Position numbers and translations under genes: made by a program. 64,000 nucleotides of DNA from Spinacia oleracea (Eukaryota; Streptophyta; Magnoliopsida; Caryophyllales; Amaranthaceae): NCBI RefSeq assembly GCF_020520425.1, contig NC_079491.1, positions 25,225,449 through 25,289,448 of the forward strand, in the 5' to 3' direction. A model generated the notes under the pieces. It made no database searches, was not told the DNA's origin, and saw only the letters and a program-made list of their open reading frames with translations. The stretch's first letter is position 1, and every line of letters begins with the position of its first letter. Positions 50,301 through 63,100 of this stretch are shown here, piece after piece.

Positions 50301-53300
50301 GTAGTCATCTTTGCACTACTGTTCTGCTGCTTCTACACCCTGAAGTAGAAATTTAATTGGACTTTGCACCCAAATTTCTGGGACAAGGGTGGTAGGTTGT
50401 TTGTCCAATGGAGGGCATTTGGTTAATATGGAAAAAAAAAAGTTTTGTTAGTATAAGAATGAATTTGAGATGTTCAGATTCAGATGCATGAAATTCTTTT
50501 AGGGCATGCTTGGATTGAGGGTAATGTATTAAAGGGGTAATAAAAGTCAAACTAAGGTAATTGAAGGTGATGATGAGGGGATGAAGTGGTGTCAAAGGGA
50601 ACAAGCTAATGTTGGCAAGAAGAAAATAAAGGGAAGGGGGAACAAATACCCTCATCATTACCCACCATCCCACTAGGGTGATTATTACCCTCATTTGGGG
50701 GGTAATTACTTCCCCCCTTCCTCCCTTCTCCTCACAACACCACCACTACCACAACTTCTCATCACAATACCACCGCACCACCCTCCTTACAACCACTTCA
50801 ATTCACCTTCATTGTCCTTTTATTATGGTGGTTTGACTTTTATTACCCCATAATGCATTACACCCAATCCAAGCGTGCCCTTAATGGGGACATTGGACTG
50901 GAGCCCTATGCATATCTCAGTTTAAAAGAGCTGATGAACTATTGAGACCATTGGGATTAGGAGAGTAACTATCTCGTCGATAGACAATTAGTTAGGATAT
51001 GACTAAGCGACATATTGTAATAAGTCTTTATGATGATGGACATGGGATGAAATGGGAGTTTTTCTTTCCTCACTAACGCTGGAAGGATTTTCCGATTAGG
51101 GTGAGAGACTATAGAGCTACTTGGTTGTGTAGTATGTGCACTAATGTTTATTAGATTTTGGTTGAAGTCTTTGTGATTCGTTGGTGTTGCACTTTGAAGT
51201 TTTTGCTTTCATGGTAGATGACATTGGTGTAAGGGACGCAAATGTTGGATGTGTATATTATTCCTTTGTACTTCCTCCGTTTCACAATAGGTGCATCATT
51301 TGTATACTATTTTGACCATCAATATCTTTAGTTACATATTATTAATATTAAAATTAGATATTTAAAAACATATGTTAAGACTAACCCAATAACCATTAAA
51401 AATACGAAAATTGGTTTTATATATTAGTAATAAATGCGGTCAAAGTTAGTAAATGAATAGTGTGAAAAGTCAAAATAATGCGTCTATTAGAAAACGGAGG
51501 AAGTACGTTGGAGAATATATATGTTTCCTTCGTTCTTTAATTGCACTACTAAAGCAGGACTTTTTAACTTAGTTGAGTCCAAAGAGTTGAATAGTTGATG
51601 GTCTGCTACAAAATTATTCATCTTCGCCACTTTTTTGCCGCCACAATTTCCAATCTGAGTTTTATAATTTCTCCATGGGGTTGATGGGTGGCCACAAAAT
51701 CAATCATCTTCATTGTGTTTTGGTAGCCGCCAAACTTCTGATCCCACGTTCTGTAGAAGTTCCCACGAGGTAGATGTGAAGCCACAAAATCATCCTCTAC
51801 ATTGATGTTTTGCTATCATCTAGATCGCTGCTCAACACATTTGTACGTAATTGAAGTTTACCTCCTTATATAATCGCAGTTCAAAATAGAGTGAGCTCAT
51901 AGCATTGTTTTGTTAAATGTTAGTAGACGTGGGTACTATGGTAAGTACAATGAACGTTGGACATTTTCTGCAAGAGTTAGCTGCCTGGGGGGGTGGGGGG
52001 GTGGGGGGGTGGTATACTACATTTTTGGATATTCCCAAATTAGAAAGGACTGAAACAAGGGATGGTGGGTATGGAACTATTTTTCTTTCTATTAGTTGGA
52101 GATAGTACCTGTGTATTTGGCATTTCTTTGTAATTTAGCTCATGAGGCACTGTCTGGAATTTCAGATGAATGAAAGGGATATGAGAACATATTTTATCTT
52201 CCGTGTACTTTACTCGGAGAAAACATATTACATCTTCCTTGTACATTGCTTTACAGCCTGTGGATAGAAGGATTTGGAGGGAAAGGGAGGGATGAGCAAG
52301 GGAAGGATGCATTTTCCTTAGTTTGGATAGCAAGTGGTTGAGGTAAATGAAGGGAAGGGAAATGGACGGATTATTTAAGCAATATTTCTCTCCAAAATTG
52401 GAAAGATTTGAAAGAAAATGGAAATATTAGGCATAACAATTATGACATACTCCCTCCGTTCCTTTTTTGATCTCCTACTCCCTCCGTTCCTAAATAAGTG
52501 TCTCATTTTATGAAAAGTACGGTATTAAGAAATATGAAAGGTGTGTAAGAAAAACAATGATTGTAAGTGCTTTTATGGGGAAGGGGATAAAGTAGATGAT
52601 TGTTTATTGATAAAGTACAAATAAAAGTGGACACGAGGATGAAAAGGTGGAAAAAGTGTAGAATGTGTAAGAAAAAAAAACAATCATGATTTATAGAAAA
52701 GTGGGAAAAGTGTATGTCACAAACAGGACACTTAAATAGGAACGCTGGATAGGACACTTATTTAGGAATGGAGGGGGTAACTTTTTTTACCCTTATTACT
52801 TCCATTGTTCCTCTACTGCCATTTCTCACTTTCACGACCATTTTTTGTTCTTCATTCTTGATCTGCCACTTTCTCTCTCCTCTTCTCTACTTACTATTGA
52901 TAATGTCAACCACTTCCCCAATCCAAATTTCGGATTTTAATTTCATCTTTAATCAAGATATCATGTTGCCAGCATCAATGATGGCGAAGATAGACGGAAT
53001 TGTTGATGCAATTGACACCCATATATTGGAGAGGAAGTGTTCAACGACAAACTTACATCTAAAACCACCGCCGACGGCGAGGGATTGGAGGGGTCAAAGG
53101 AGATTCAAAGGCATTGATGAATTTGGATCATTGAATTTGATTCACCGGTTCTTTCAAGTTCTATTTCAATGGCTAGTTGCCTAGTTGGCTACTTCCTCCG
53201 TTGGTGGTGAGTGTGAATTAGCAGGGCAAATGGATAGAAAAATGAATTCAAGCAACGTTCCCCATCTCTCCACTCATGCTTTTTGCCATCCAAAGATAAG

Positions 53301-55727
53301 AATTTGTTTTCTCCTTTCCTCCTCTCACTTTCCTTCCTAAATGCCTCTCCAAACAAGCTGTTAAAGCAATGACATATTTCTTCATGGTAAAGAATATCTA
53401 CCAGTATTGTAGTATAGCACTTTCGGGCAGTTGACTTTTTTTTACAGAGACTCTAAAGCAACTTCTGAAAAATGAAGCTTGCAAGATCTTTGTTTTTATT
53501 TAAAAAGAATTGGGAGATACATCATGGCACTGACTTTTGGAGGCCCTAATTTGATTGGGAAACTGTGCTATGGTGTGGTTCTTGAGAGATTACAATGATA
53601 GTTTACGACAATCAACTGTCGTGGTAACATCATCGTCTTGCGATATCCACAGTTTAACTGTCACCTAATGTCCTGATCTAAGGTACTCCCTCCGTCCCTA
53701 AAAGATTGCCCCATATTCGTTTTGGGGACGTCCCTATTTGTTTGCCCCATACCTTATTTAAAATATTTTCCCACTTGCTTTCTCTCCATCTCTCTCCTCA
53801 AGGGCCCACTTTACCAACTCATGTTTACATTTTACACCGAAATGTTAATAAAGTGAATTTTTTTCAATGGGGCTATCTTTAGGGACGGAGGGGGTATTTG
53901 TTTGTAACAGGGATATACTAGCCAATACGTTACTTTTACACCTAATACTTGTGTGTTCAAGCTTTTCAACATTAGTGGACAAATATGTTGACAAATTTAA
54001 TCTCCTTTTAACTTAAAGTAATACGTTGGTCGATAATTGAGGTATGCCGTGTTCTCTTTGCTTTCTTTGATGGAGTTCAGGTGCCGTCTTTCTTGTTTGC
54101 TGCAATAAATTGGGTATTGCAATAAACCGTTTTTTGGTTGTATAACTTTTTATGTTTTTAATGATTTGACCTCAAGTTTTTGAATTGGCCAGGCATCTGA
54201 ACTAGAGATTGAAGCATATCCATTGCTTGACGAACTAACATCAAAGATCAGTACTTTAAATTTAGAACGTGTGCGTCGATTGAAAAGCAGACTTGTTGCT
54301 TTAACTCGGAGAGTCCAGAAGGTACTATGCAGTTATGGCAAATTATTCTATTGTAAGAGCAATTATGAATATGCATTTAACTTTCCCGGGGAAGGCATTT
54401 GTGGAACTAACAATGAGATAGAGCATAACTAGCGTTGGATTTTTTCTTTTTTATAGGTTAGGGATGAGATAGAGCAGCTGATGGATGATGATGGGGATAT
54501 GGCAGAAATGTATCTTACAGAGAAGAAGTCACGAATGGAAATGTCAATGTATGGTGAACAATCAATCTTAGGATTGAGATCAAATGATGGTGCAGTGTCC
54601 ATCTCTGCTCCTGTTTCTCCTGTCTCCTCTGCCCTAGATTCACGAAGACTAGAGAAAAGTTTCAGCGTATCAAGAAGCCGTCTTGGAAGCATGAGAAGTT
54701 CAGAAAGTGCTACAGAGAGTATAGAAGAACTGGAAATGTTGTTGGAAGCGTATTTTGTGGTCATTGACAGCACCTATAACAAGCTTACATCGGTAAGTTG
54801 AACTTGTGTAGTTTTCTTATTATCATACTGGAACATTTATTTACATGTTTTATTCTTTATTCATTGCAGCTGAAGGAGTACATTGAGGATACTGAAGATT
54901 TCATTAACATTCAGCTGGTATGTGTGGTTCATGTTTATGAATAGAGAAATGAGAATATGAAATTGAACATAGTTGAAGAGAGAGGGGAAAGGAAAACTGA
55001 AGGAATTAGGCAATTTGATAACCAGTTAATAAGAGCCTCAGTTCTTGCCCTTGTCTCCTGGTGTTTGATCCTGTTTTTATTTTTTTGAGGCCATGTTAGA
55101 GCTTTTAGTTTGACGAGTTACTGTTATATTGGAAGAAAGCAAGCAAGTTTGCTCAAGTTTTTTGTCATATGATGGGGAACTAAATAGGTCTTGTTTAAAT
55201 TTTGACTGAGACAAATTTTGGCAATTTCCACATTAGCTTTGCGGGTGCTTTCAGTTTAGTTGAAGTATACAATAATGTTAATTGACTCGTGGTCTGAGTG
55301 AAAATTCCCTTACCAAAAACTTAGTATAGTCTTAAATCTGGAAGTGACTTCCTCGCCCCTTTTGTGTGTTTCTTGTACCCTGTAAGTGGTTAGTAGTTAC
55401 AACAATAAATTTTCAGGAGTCCCAAGACAAATGTACTGTATTAGTGTGACTAAAATTTTCAGTATTTTTATTCCAACTATAATTTCTTGCGTGCAGGATA
55501 ATGTTCGAAACCAACTGATCCAGTTTGAGCTGCTGCTAACTACTGCAACTTTTGTTGTTGCCATATTTGGAGTGGTAGCAGGAATTTTTGGCATGAATTT
55601 TGAAATTGAATTGTTTAATTATCCTGATGCGTTTAAATGGACGCTACTCATTACAGGAACGACTGGGCTTGTTATATTTGGTTCATTCTTATGGTTCTTC
55701 AGATACAAAAGGCTGATGCCGTTGTAA
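47358..55727 (+). CDS. MRS2-1: Magnesium transporter, MRS2/MGT family, MRS2-1-type
   Basis: Five exons, 47358-47933, 54193-54321, 54457-54792, 54870-54917 and 55497-55727, all with GT-AG borders and phase 0, encode 439 residues, the usual length. Members of the CorA-Mrs2-Alr1 superfamily form pentameric Mg2+ channels; MRS2-1-like members sit in the vacuolar membrane in Arabidopsis. Visible are the N-terminal MAEIKEPLLSRKP, the conserved core RRCDLPARDLRLLDPLFVYP, the coiled helical region LTSKISTLNLERVRRLKSR, an acidic EQLMDDDGDMAEMYLTEKK loop, the first membrane helix ending in the signature GMN (residues 395-397) and a second helix WTLLITGTTGLVIFG, ending RYKRLMPL. Sequence agreement with Arabidopsis MRS2-1/MGT2 is close; MRS2-5 is the alternative. 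Intron 1 is about 6.3 kb and carries several MITEs. Confidence 0.93.
47994..48325 (+). repeat. Tandem duplication, 176-bp period, in intron 1
   Basis: The block from GGTTTGTTTATCCTTCTT at 47994 recurs at 48170 with few changes up to 48325. The first copy also contains an inverted repeat, CCTGGCAGAATTACGC at 48050 and its complement ending at 48171; the second copy lacks the right arm. Confidence 0.9.
50502..50880. mobile_element. Tourist-like MITE, 379 bp, in MRS2 intron 1
   Basis: Terminal repeats GGGCATGCTTGGATTGAGGG and, on the minus strand, GGGCACGCTTGGATTGGGTG continue for about 30 bases. TTA flanks both ends (50499-50501, 50881-50883). Confidence 0.85.
51271..51503. mobile_element. Stowaway MITE, 233 bp, in MRS2 intron 1
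   Basis: Ends CTTCCTCCGTTTCACAATAG and, minus strand, CTTCCTCCGTTTTCTAATAG, with TA on both sides (51269-51270, 51504-51505). Confidence 0.85.
51987..52012 (+). repeat. (G7T)3GG tract, possible G-quadruplex
   Basis: Three runs of seven G separated by single T, then GG, lie on the sense strand of MRS2 intron 1. Such a run could fold into a G-quadruplex in DNA or pre-mRNA. Confidence 0.85.
52478..52777. mobile_element. Stowaway MITE, 300 bp, in MRS2 intron 1
   Basis: Ends CTCCCTCCGTTCCTAAATAA and, minus strand, ACCCCCTCCATTCCTAAATAA-type, flanked by TA (52476-52477, 52778-52779). A separate solitary Stowaway end, CTCCCTCCGTTCC at 52450, sits immediately to the left and is probably a relic of an earlier insertion. 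Confidence 0.8.
53686..53894. mobile_element. Stowaway MITE, 209 bp, in MRS2 intron 1
   Basis: Ends CTCCCTCCGTCCCTAAAAGA and, minus strand, CCCCCTCCGTCCCTAAAGAT, flanked by TA (53684-53685, 53895-53896). Confidence 0.85.
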
Positions 55728-56146
55728 ATGCCTCTCATACAAGATGAAAACAATTACACTCCAAAGCAATTCTTTGCGATTAGGTCTCATCAGCAGTATT
55801 TTTTGTTGGGCCAAATACAACAATACTCCAGATGTAGCTATCATATTCTTCATTTTTGACATATACCAGCAGTCCTGATTGAATATCTTGTAAATTACGC
55901 CTGCATCCCTAAATGTCACTTTTATTTTGGTTAAACTCATTACTTTGATCGTCTCTCACTTGATTGAAATTCAGCAGATTGGAAATAAGATCGGAGGGAA
56001 TATTTATTATACACCCACCTTAAATAAGAGTTTGTGATTGTTTTCATTTAGGTGCATCAGTGAGAAATGAATCCCTACTATCCTGTGCTTTCGTAATTTA
56101 TTCCGATTTTTGTTAAAGAATGAGACAACAGGAAAATGACAGCTTT
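55728..56146. other. 3' flank of the MRS2 gene
   Basis: Presumed 3' UTR and spacer. No other feature is seen. Confidence 0.5.
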
Positions 56147-56155
56147 GGAATAATA

Positions 56156-56711
56156 GGCAAATTTGCCAAAAAGGACCTTTTATAACTCAAATTTTGCGAG
56201 AAAGGACCTTATATAATTTTTTTTGTGAAAACACACCTTAAATTATTATTTTTTGCGAGAAAGGACCTAAGGGAAGTTTCCGGCATTGATTGAGCTTTTC
56301 CGGTCATTGACTTGCACGTGAGCAGCACGTGTGGCTTACGTTGGCTAAAGACATTGATTTTCCCGAGTCTTGAATTTTCAAACTTGACTTTATTTCGATT
56401 TTTTTTTTCAACTTTAGGTTTTAAAGCTTAGAATTTTGGAGGAAAATTGGGTGTGATTAGCAAAATAAAGTCACACGTGATTCTCACGTGCAAGTCAATG
56501 GCCGAAAAAGCTCAGTCAATGCCGGAAATTTACTTTTGGTTGTCTTTCGCAAAAAAAAATTACATTAAGGTGTGATTTCCCAAAAAAAAAATTATATAAG
56601 ATCCTTTCTCGCAAAAAAATTTACGTTAAGGTGTGATTTCACAAAAAAAATTATATAAGGTCCTTTCTCGCAAAATTTGGGTTATAAAAGGTCCTTTTTA
56701 ACAAATTGGCC
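56156..56711. mobile_element. Mutator-type foldback MITE, 556 bp
   Basis: Long inverted arms begin GGCAAATTTGCCAAAAAGGA on the left and GGCCAATTTGTTAAAAAGGA on the right (minus strand) and extend for most of the element, with the repeated phrase GCGAGAAAGGACC. The nine bases GGAATAATA flank both ends (56147-56155 and 56712-56720), the target duplication length of Mutator-like elements. Symmetry includes CACGTG-containing parts near the centre. Non-coding. Confidence 0.85.
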
Positions 56712-56720
56712 GGAATAATA

Positions 56721-57253
56721 TTATTAGAAAAAACCTAAACCGTACGATGAAAGTTGTAACTTGCATTACATTAAACTCATCAAATATACAAGTAACCAGA
56801 GCCATTTTAGCTAAACCGGTTTTAAACAAGATTACATGAATTCACTTCCAGTTGATATTCTAGTAGTGCCTTGCCTGCTATCAAGCTAGGCCCTCTGTTG
56901 AAGGCCTGATTCAACCACAACACAAGCAGTGGAAATATCAAAGAAGAAGCGAGCTTGGATACCCCCATTGGCAATAGAATCTGAACAAGTGATACGAGAA
57001 ATGAAACTTGTTCATTCTGTTTATGTATACTGCAACTAATGATACCCGGCTACAGAATATAAAGGTGATGTTAGAGTCTTCAAACAAATCAGTTCAAGGC
57101 ACTACAGCATTCTAAATTTTTTCAGTTTCATCCAACTTGAATAAACAATCAGAGTGCTTGACCTTTCATATGACAAGATAATCCCCATTGTAGCATTCAC
57201 AGATGTAGCAAACTCATCAGCTTATATTGTTGACACGAAATTCAAACCTGTCT
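56721..57253. other. Spacer, 3' flank of the PPR gene
   Basis: Presumed 3' UTR of the minus-strand PPR gene. No other feature is recognised. Confidence 0.5.
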
Positions 57254-58810
57254 TCAATTTTCATGCAAGTTTACAAAACTTGGCAAACACATCCCCATCA
57301 ATCCATCATGATCAAGGTTAAGATTCAAGCCAAGAACAAGTGCTTCCCAAGAAACGGAGCCTGGTAAAACACCATGGCCAGAAACTAATTCAAGAGTATG
57401 TAACGCCTTTGATACAAGCCCCTTATGGCACAAACTACATATAATCTTATCAAATGTAGAGGACATAGGTCGATAATTCTTGGACACCATTTCCGTCAAC
57501 ATATTGCAAGCTTCAGTATCTTCACCCTCGGTAACCAATGCATCAATCATCAACCTATATGATTCATCATTCAATTCAATACCTTTCTTTTTCATCACAC
57601 TCCAAACTTCCCTTGCTCTACTCAACTCTCCAACCTTACAAAAAGCTTCCAAAACGGTATTATAAGAAATCAAATCAGGTGGGCAACCTAGTTCCTCCAT
57701 GCAACCAACCATTATATACGCATCCCCGGCTTTGTTTTGCTTACCTAAGCCTTTTAGGTAAACGTTATAAGTAAGCACATTCGGAGCCAGACCAAATATG
57801 AGAATTTCGTCAAACAACTCTTCTACTTTCGAAAACTTGCCTTGTTCAACAAGACCATTAAGAGCCATTGTATAGGACATAATATCAGGCTTAATTCCCT
57901 CCCTTTTCATTTCACATAATACATGAAATGCCTCTTTACCCTTTCCTTGCCTCCCCAAGAACCTAATCACATTGCAATAATCCTCTTTACCGGGGCAAAA
58001 CCCGACACTTTTCATGTCTTCCCAAACACCCATTACCTCCAAACTAGTCACATTTGCACTAGTTTGTCTACATAATGATCCCAACACCAAAGAATACAAT
58101 TTCCCATCAGGGTCAAACTCATAATAAATCATGTAATTCAGCAACTTTATAGCAAAATCAATCCTCCCAATTCGACAAAGGGCATTAATCAATATCGTAA
58201 AACTCGACCCCTCCAATCGGATATTCATAATCCTACTCTTTAACAACAATTGAGGAACAATTCGCAAATATTCTCTATTTCTACAAAGAATAAAAAGCAG
58301 AGAATTGAATGAAAGCACAGTTGGAACACACCTGAATTCAGGTATCCTGAAGAACAAATCAATTGCCTCCTTTATCATACCCTTATCCCCATAAACCCTA
58401 ATCAAATCAACAAAAACCCTTTCTGGGGTTTCGGACTTCTCAACATTTTGGAGATGTAATAGAACATAGTTTAGCTCATTGAATTGGGATTTTTGAACTA
58501 GGGTTTTGATAACCATATCATAAGAACTGGGTGTGGGGTCACATTGGTAAGAATCGAAAGTATTGATGAGGCAATTGAGATGATAAGAAGGGGTTTTTGA
58601 AGGGTTTTGGGTGTTCTGTTGGGTAATTGAATCTGGGGTTGAAGAAAGACATGATTTTTTTAGGGTTTGAAGCGCTTGTTGTTGATTGAAGATGTAATGC
58701 CATCTGGTTTTGTAAGGTGAATGTGTAAATTTTCTCCTTTTCCTCAGAAATAAGTTTGGGATTTTTATGGAAGATGAAGACTTTAGCACCATATGAGCAA
58801 CAGTTTGCAC
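57254..58810 (-). CDS. P-class pentatricopeptide repeat protein
   Basis: An intronless frame of 518 codons, typical of plant PPR genes. The first 60 residues are basic and hydroxylated (SSSSIKIPNLFLRKRRKFTH), as in a mitochondrial or plastid presequence. From about residue 92 to 495 roughly ten 35-residue repeats follow, for example SFTILINALCRIGRIDFAIK, SYTMALNGLVEQGKFSKVEE, TYNVYLKGLGKQNKAGDAY and SYNTVLEAFCKVGELSRARE. No E, DYW or SMR domain follows, so it is P-class and likely binds an organellar RNA to stabilise, process or translate it. The RNA target cannot be stated. A second Met at codon 7 would give an almost equal protein; I keep the first. Confidence 0.9.
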   Translation of the reverse strand: MQTVAHMVLKSSSSIKIPNLFLRKRRKFTHSPYKTRWHYIFNQQQALQTLKKSCLSSTPDSITQQNTQNPSKTPSYHLNCLINTFDSYQCDPTPSSYDMVIKTLVQKSQFNELNYVLLHLQNVEKSETPERVFVDLIRVYGDKGMIKEAIDLFFRIPEFRCVPTVLSFNSLLFILCRNREYLRIVPQLLLKSRIMNIRLEGSSFTILINALCRIGRIDFAIKLLNYMIYYEFDPDGKLYSLVLGSLCRQTSANVTSLEVMGVWEDMKSVGFCPGKEDYCNVIRFLGRQGKGKEAFHVLCEMKREGIKPDIMSYTMALNGLVEQGKFSKVEELFDEILIFGLAPNVLTYNVYLKGLGKQNKAGDAYIMVGCMEELGCPPDLISYNTVLEAFCKVGELSRAREVWSVMKKKGIELNDESYRLMIDALVTEGEDTEACNMLTEMVSKNYRPMSSTFDKIICSLCHKGLVSKALHTLELVSGHGVLPGSVSWEALVLGLNLNLDHDGLMGMCLPSFVNLHEN

Positions 58811-60112
58811 AACCCTAACAATACTGAAATACTCTGTACTGACCTAACCTTTCACTAAACCAATTCTTAACCGTAATCTCGAACTTTGAAATCCATATAA
58901 AATTGAACAATCATAATTCATAACTGAAGTCTCATGTCAAGTGTATGTTGACGGATGTATTAAAGATAACATAATTATCCTAGATGATAGAATGTCGTGA
59001 TAGACTTGTATTATATCTGACTATCTGAGCTATGTGATACGAAGTACTCCGTATAAGATAGAAGTATATATATGAGTTAGGAAACCTACGAACAGTATGA
59101 TATCGAGTTTGAAATATAAATAGAGACGTATGCTTTTGGATAAGAACACAACAATATATTTGACCATCAATAATATTTTAACATGATATCAAGCGCAGTT
59201 TAAATCTTAGTGGCACACTGACACGTTTGATTTCTGTTTCATTCGTGTGTGTTTGGAGTGCTGAAGTTTGATGTTTGAATGGTTTATTCACATATTTGCA
59301 TATTAGTGTTCGGCTTGTTTGTGATACAGGACTCCCCAAGTGAAAAGTGTGCAAGTTTTATAATTTTACTCCGTTCCGATAATATCGTACAATTTTGTTT
59401 TTTACACTATTTACACTACGACTTTAACCAATTTTTTGTGATTTATAGGTAAGAAAATTGTTGTCATTTGGGTTCATGTTAGATTCGTATCGACATATAT
59501 TTTCTAAATATCAGTTTTGTATAATTTTTTACTTACACACAATTTGAGATATTAAGCGTCAAAGTAATGTTTAGAGGAGGAAAAGTCAACCATATTTAAG
59601 GAACGGATGATGAAGTATATTTGGTTGACGACGTGTACATCGAGTTAGTGCTCGAGTATGATTAATACTTTGTATGTGATATGCTTGAGTTTTTCGTGAT
59701 ATAATGGCAAATCGGTTCTCCATGTGTCGTAAGACATGGACGGTTCTTCTTATATTGTTAGACAGGATTCGACTCTTCTTGTGTAATTTAATAAAAAAAA
59801 AAAACAATAAATAAAGTATTAGCACATTAAATGTCGGATATAGCTTTTACATGATATCCTCTAAAGGCTGTGATTTTTTGGAAAGTGGTAACCTGTTCTC
59901 CATCTCAGGGTCATAAAATATGAGAAAGAATAAAAATGATGCTACATGAAATATCTCATTACAATGTCCATGTAATGCATTTCTACCAGGCATACATAAG
60001 TTGTAACAAATTTACATGTGACGTTACTTGTACATTTACATAAAAATTCAATAGCATTCCCTTAAAACTCATATCAATCATAGGGGCCATGGCAGTTTAA
60101 TTTGTTAGTTGT
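58811..60112. other. Intergenic between PPR and LysM kinase genes
   Basis: It contains the PPR promoter and the 3' UTR of the LysM kinase. A decayed Stowaway element is noted at 59369-59615. No gene is seen. Confidence 0.5.
59369..59615. mobile_element. Decayed Stowaway-like element
   Basis: The ends CTCCGTTCCGATAAT and, minus strand, CTTCATCATCCGTTCC keep the Stowaway CTCCGTTCC motif, and TA lies on both sides (59367-59368, 59616-59617). The arms have diverged. Confidence 0.5.
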
Positions 60113-63100
60113 TTATCTTCCAGACACCTGCTTTAGAAGTCCATTACTTTTGTAAAAAGAATCAATATCCCAGGCTTCAGTTGCTGATGAAAGAGTCATC
60201 AAAGCAACTACAACTGATTTCATACAAGGGCGTAACTGAGGGTTTTCATGAGTACAAACTTTTGCAAGTTCAGCCACCTATAAGTTATAACATAAACAAC
60301 AACTATGGTTTCAGAATCATAACTCTGTACTGGTTTGAAATTTGACAAGAATGGGATTCTGACCTGACGAACTGCGTCTAGCGAGTAATCATCACCAAGA
60401 CTAGGATCAACCAGCTTGCATATCTCACTTGGATCAGGAAGATTCAGAACATCTTCAAACTGCAATGAAAGATAAAATCAGTTTATAAGTAATCAAAAAT
60501 TGCAAGTAAAAGGTGGCCAACTGGATGTTTAAATCAGGTTTTGTTCGGGTCATATATCAGGTGATGAGTCTTTCTGGTTAGTTTGATTCTCAGATCATAT
60601 TCGGGTCTGTAGTCTTTCTGCAACTGAAATACTAGCTACGTGTTAAGTAACATTGTCATTGGGTATAGATGCAAAAAACGAGCATATATACCAGAGCAAC
60701 AAGACCCTTTGATTCAGCAACGGATTTGCTTTCCCTGACAACAGCTGCTTTTGCTGATATAAGTTCATAGAGAACTACTCCAAATGCAAACACGTCTATC
60801 TTGGGCGTCACTTCACCATATTGAGCGTACCTTAAGATTTAAGAATCAATATAACAAAGTCATTGTTGATACTCCAAAGAAATAAATCAACCTAAAAGAA
60901 AAACATTGTCATTTAAGCATTTCATATAGTAAAAATGTAAAATAAAGGAAAGAGAAAACTTACTCCGGTGGCATGTATCCAAATGTCCCAACAAGGCGAG
61001 TTGGCAAAGTAGAATTTCCAACTTCTGCCAGCTTTGCCAATCCAAAATCTGCAACCTACAAACATCACATCATTAACTGTTGAATAGACAACCAGTCAGA
61101 AGGCTAGCAATATATACATATAATATATAATATATACCTTGGCTCGGAAGTTGTTGCTTATCAATATGTTTGCTGGTTTAATATCACGATGAATGTACAC
61201 AGGATTAGTGTGTTCATGAATATACTCAAGACCTCTTGCTGAATCAAGGGCAATTTGTACTCTGGTGGGCCATGGCAATGGATCTTTTTCTGAGAAACCA
61301 AGTGATTATCAGCACCGGCTTATTAACTAACTAATAATTCTAACTAAGTTACATACAATTCAAGCACCTGAGCTGCGCAGATGTTCACTTAAGTTCCCAT
61401 TTTCAATGAACTCATATACCAGAAAGAGTGAACCTTCCACACAATATCCAAGCAAGCGGACCTGCACCAAAGAGACCTAGCTTGTTATTAAAGTTTAAGA
61501 AAGCAATTATGAAAGAGTCCAGATGTCAGAAGGAATGCAGAAACATAACATTCTCATCGTATTCACATATTATTCAAACAAGCTTACATTTGCCAGTTTC
61601 AAAAGAGTAAACATATAGTCAAAAGCAGAAGCATACCAGATGCAAATGATGAACACGAGTTAAGACCTGCAACTCAGCCAAAAACTCCCTTGAGGCTTGC
61701 ATATCCATCTTCTTGATTGCTGCTTTCTGAAGTTGATATATAATTCAAATTTAGAGCTTCCCCTTATTTTCCAGACAAAAAGGTAGAGGACATGTAAATG
61801 TGCAAATAAGAAATGGCATATCATATCATTTAGCAAATGGAGAATAAGGCCATCCAAGACCTCTAGCACTATGACTTGTATTCATAGAAAGTGCAAGTAC
61901 AAACCTCGCCTCTGAGCTCTGCCAAGAAGACTTCTCCAAATCCACCTGCACCTATCCTATTACTGCTCTTGAAATTATCTGTCGCTTTTGCAAGCTCTTT
62001 GTAAGAGAACTCTGTAGAATTGCCCATATATATACCTGAATCACCACCTGTATGTCCACCTTCACTGAAGGAACCTGCATGTTTAGATAGGAACCCGCAT
62101 ATTCAATAACAGTTGCATCTCCACCAAATTTGGTTTCTTATTTCAGCAACTTTTCTTGTGTAAAAATATGGGTTGAATACAGAAAAACAAATCACGAAAC
62201 TAACTTCTTTAGATTGTAATCTGGTATCACTATAAGGAAGATTACAATTGTCAAATATCAATATTATCATACATAAGGATTACTAAGAAATTGGGAGTTT
62301 TAAGAGGGGTAAAGAGAATTACTTGAATGTGCTAACTGATATCCAGGTTTCTCGGATGGTGAAGCCTGTTTCATACTTTTATTTTTCTTGCATCTAAGAT
62401 AAAACCAAACGGACAGAACAATCAATCCAACTGCTGCTAAGCATATACCAGCAATGACTCCAACAGCAAGCCCTGATACACAAGGGAATAATAAGAACAG
62501 CTTACTACCGCCACATACATACATTGTTATCTCAGAAATGCAAGAACATGATTGAAAACACAAGAAACTAAAGTCTAAAACAATGGAAAAAGGTCAGATA
62601 CCAATTACCTGAAGCACTTCTTCTGTAAAGAGAACAACATAGAGAAAAAGATAAAAGAAAAAAAGATTGTCAGACTCAAATATGTGCAAAATACAAGTCA
62701 GTTAAATGGCTGGTGCAATCATAAAACGATAGATTACCTTATAACCAGTGGTGGGTAGTTTCCATTTGTGTCTGCAAGATTAAACCAGAATAATTGATCA
62801 ATGATGTATAATTGATCACTAAGAACATGGAAGAAACTATGAATTTGCCATTGAAAGCAACAAAAGATTACCTTTTGCAGGAATATAAACAAGACCAGTA
62901 CCAGCATTAAAATCCACTCCCGGATTAAAACCCTGCAACAAAGTCTCACTCAAATTGAACTGTTGAGAAATAGAATTCAAAGTTTCACCAAGTTGAAGCG
63001 GATAAGTAACAAACAACCCATATTCCATAGAAACTCTACTATCTCCACATGAACAATTAACAGGCACATTAACCAGTGCTCCATCAGGCACATTATATAT

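Noticed and set aside
52768-53184. 138-codon frame MEGVTFFTLITS in MRS2 intron 1
   Set aside because: It starts within a Stowaway MITE end and has no recognisable domain; the region is spliced out of the MRS2 transcript model.
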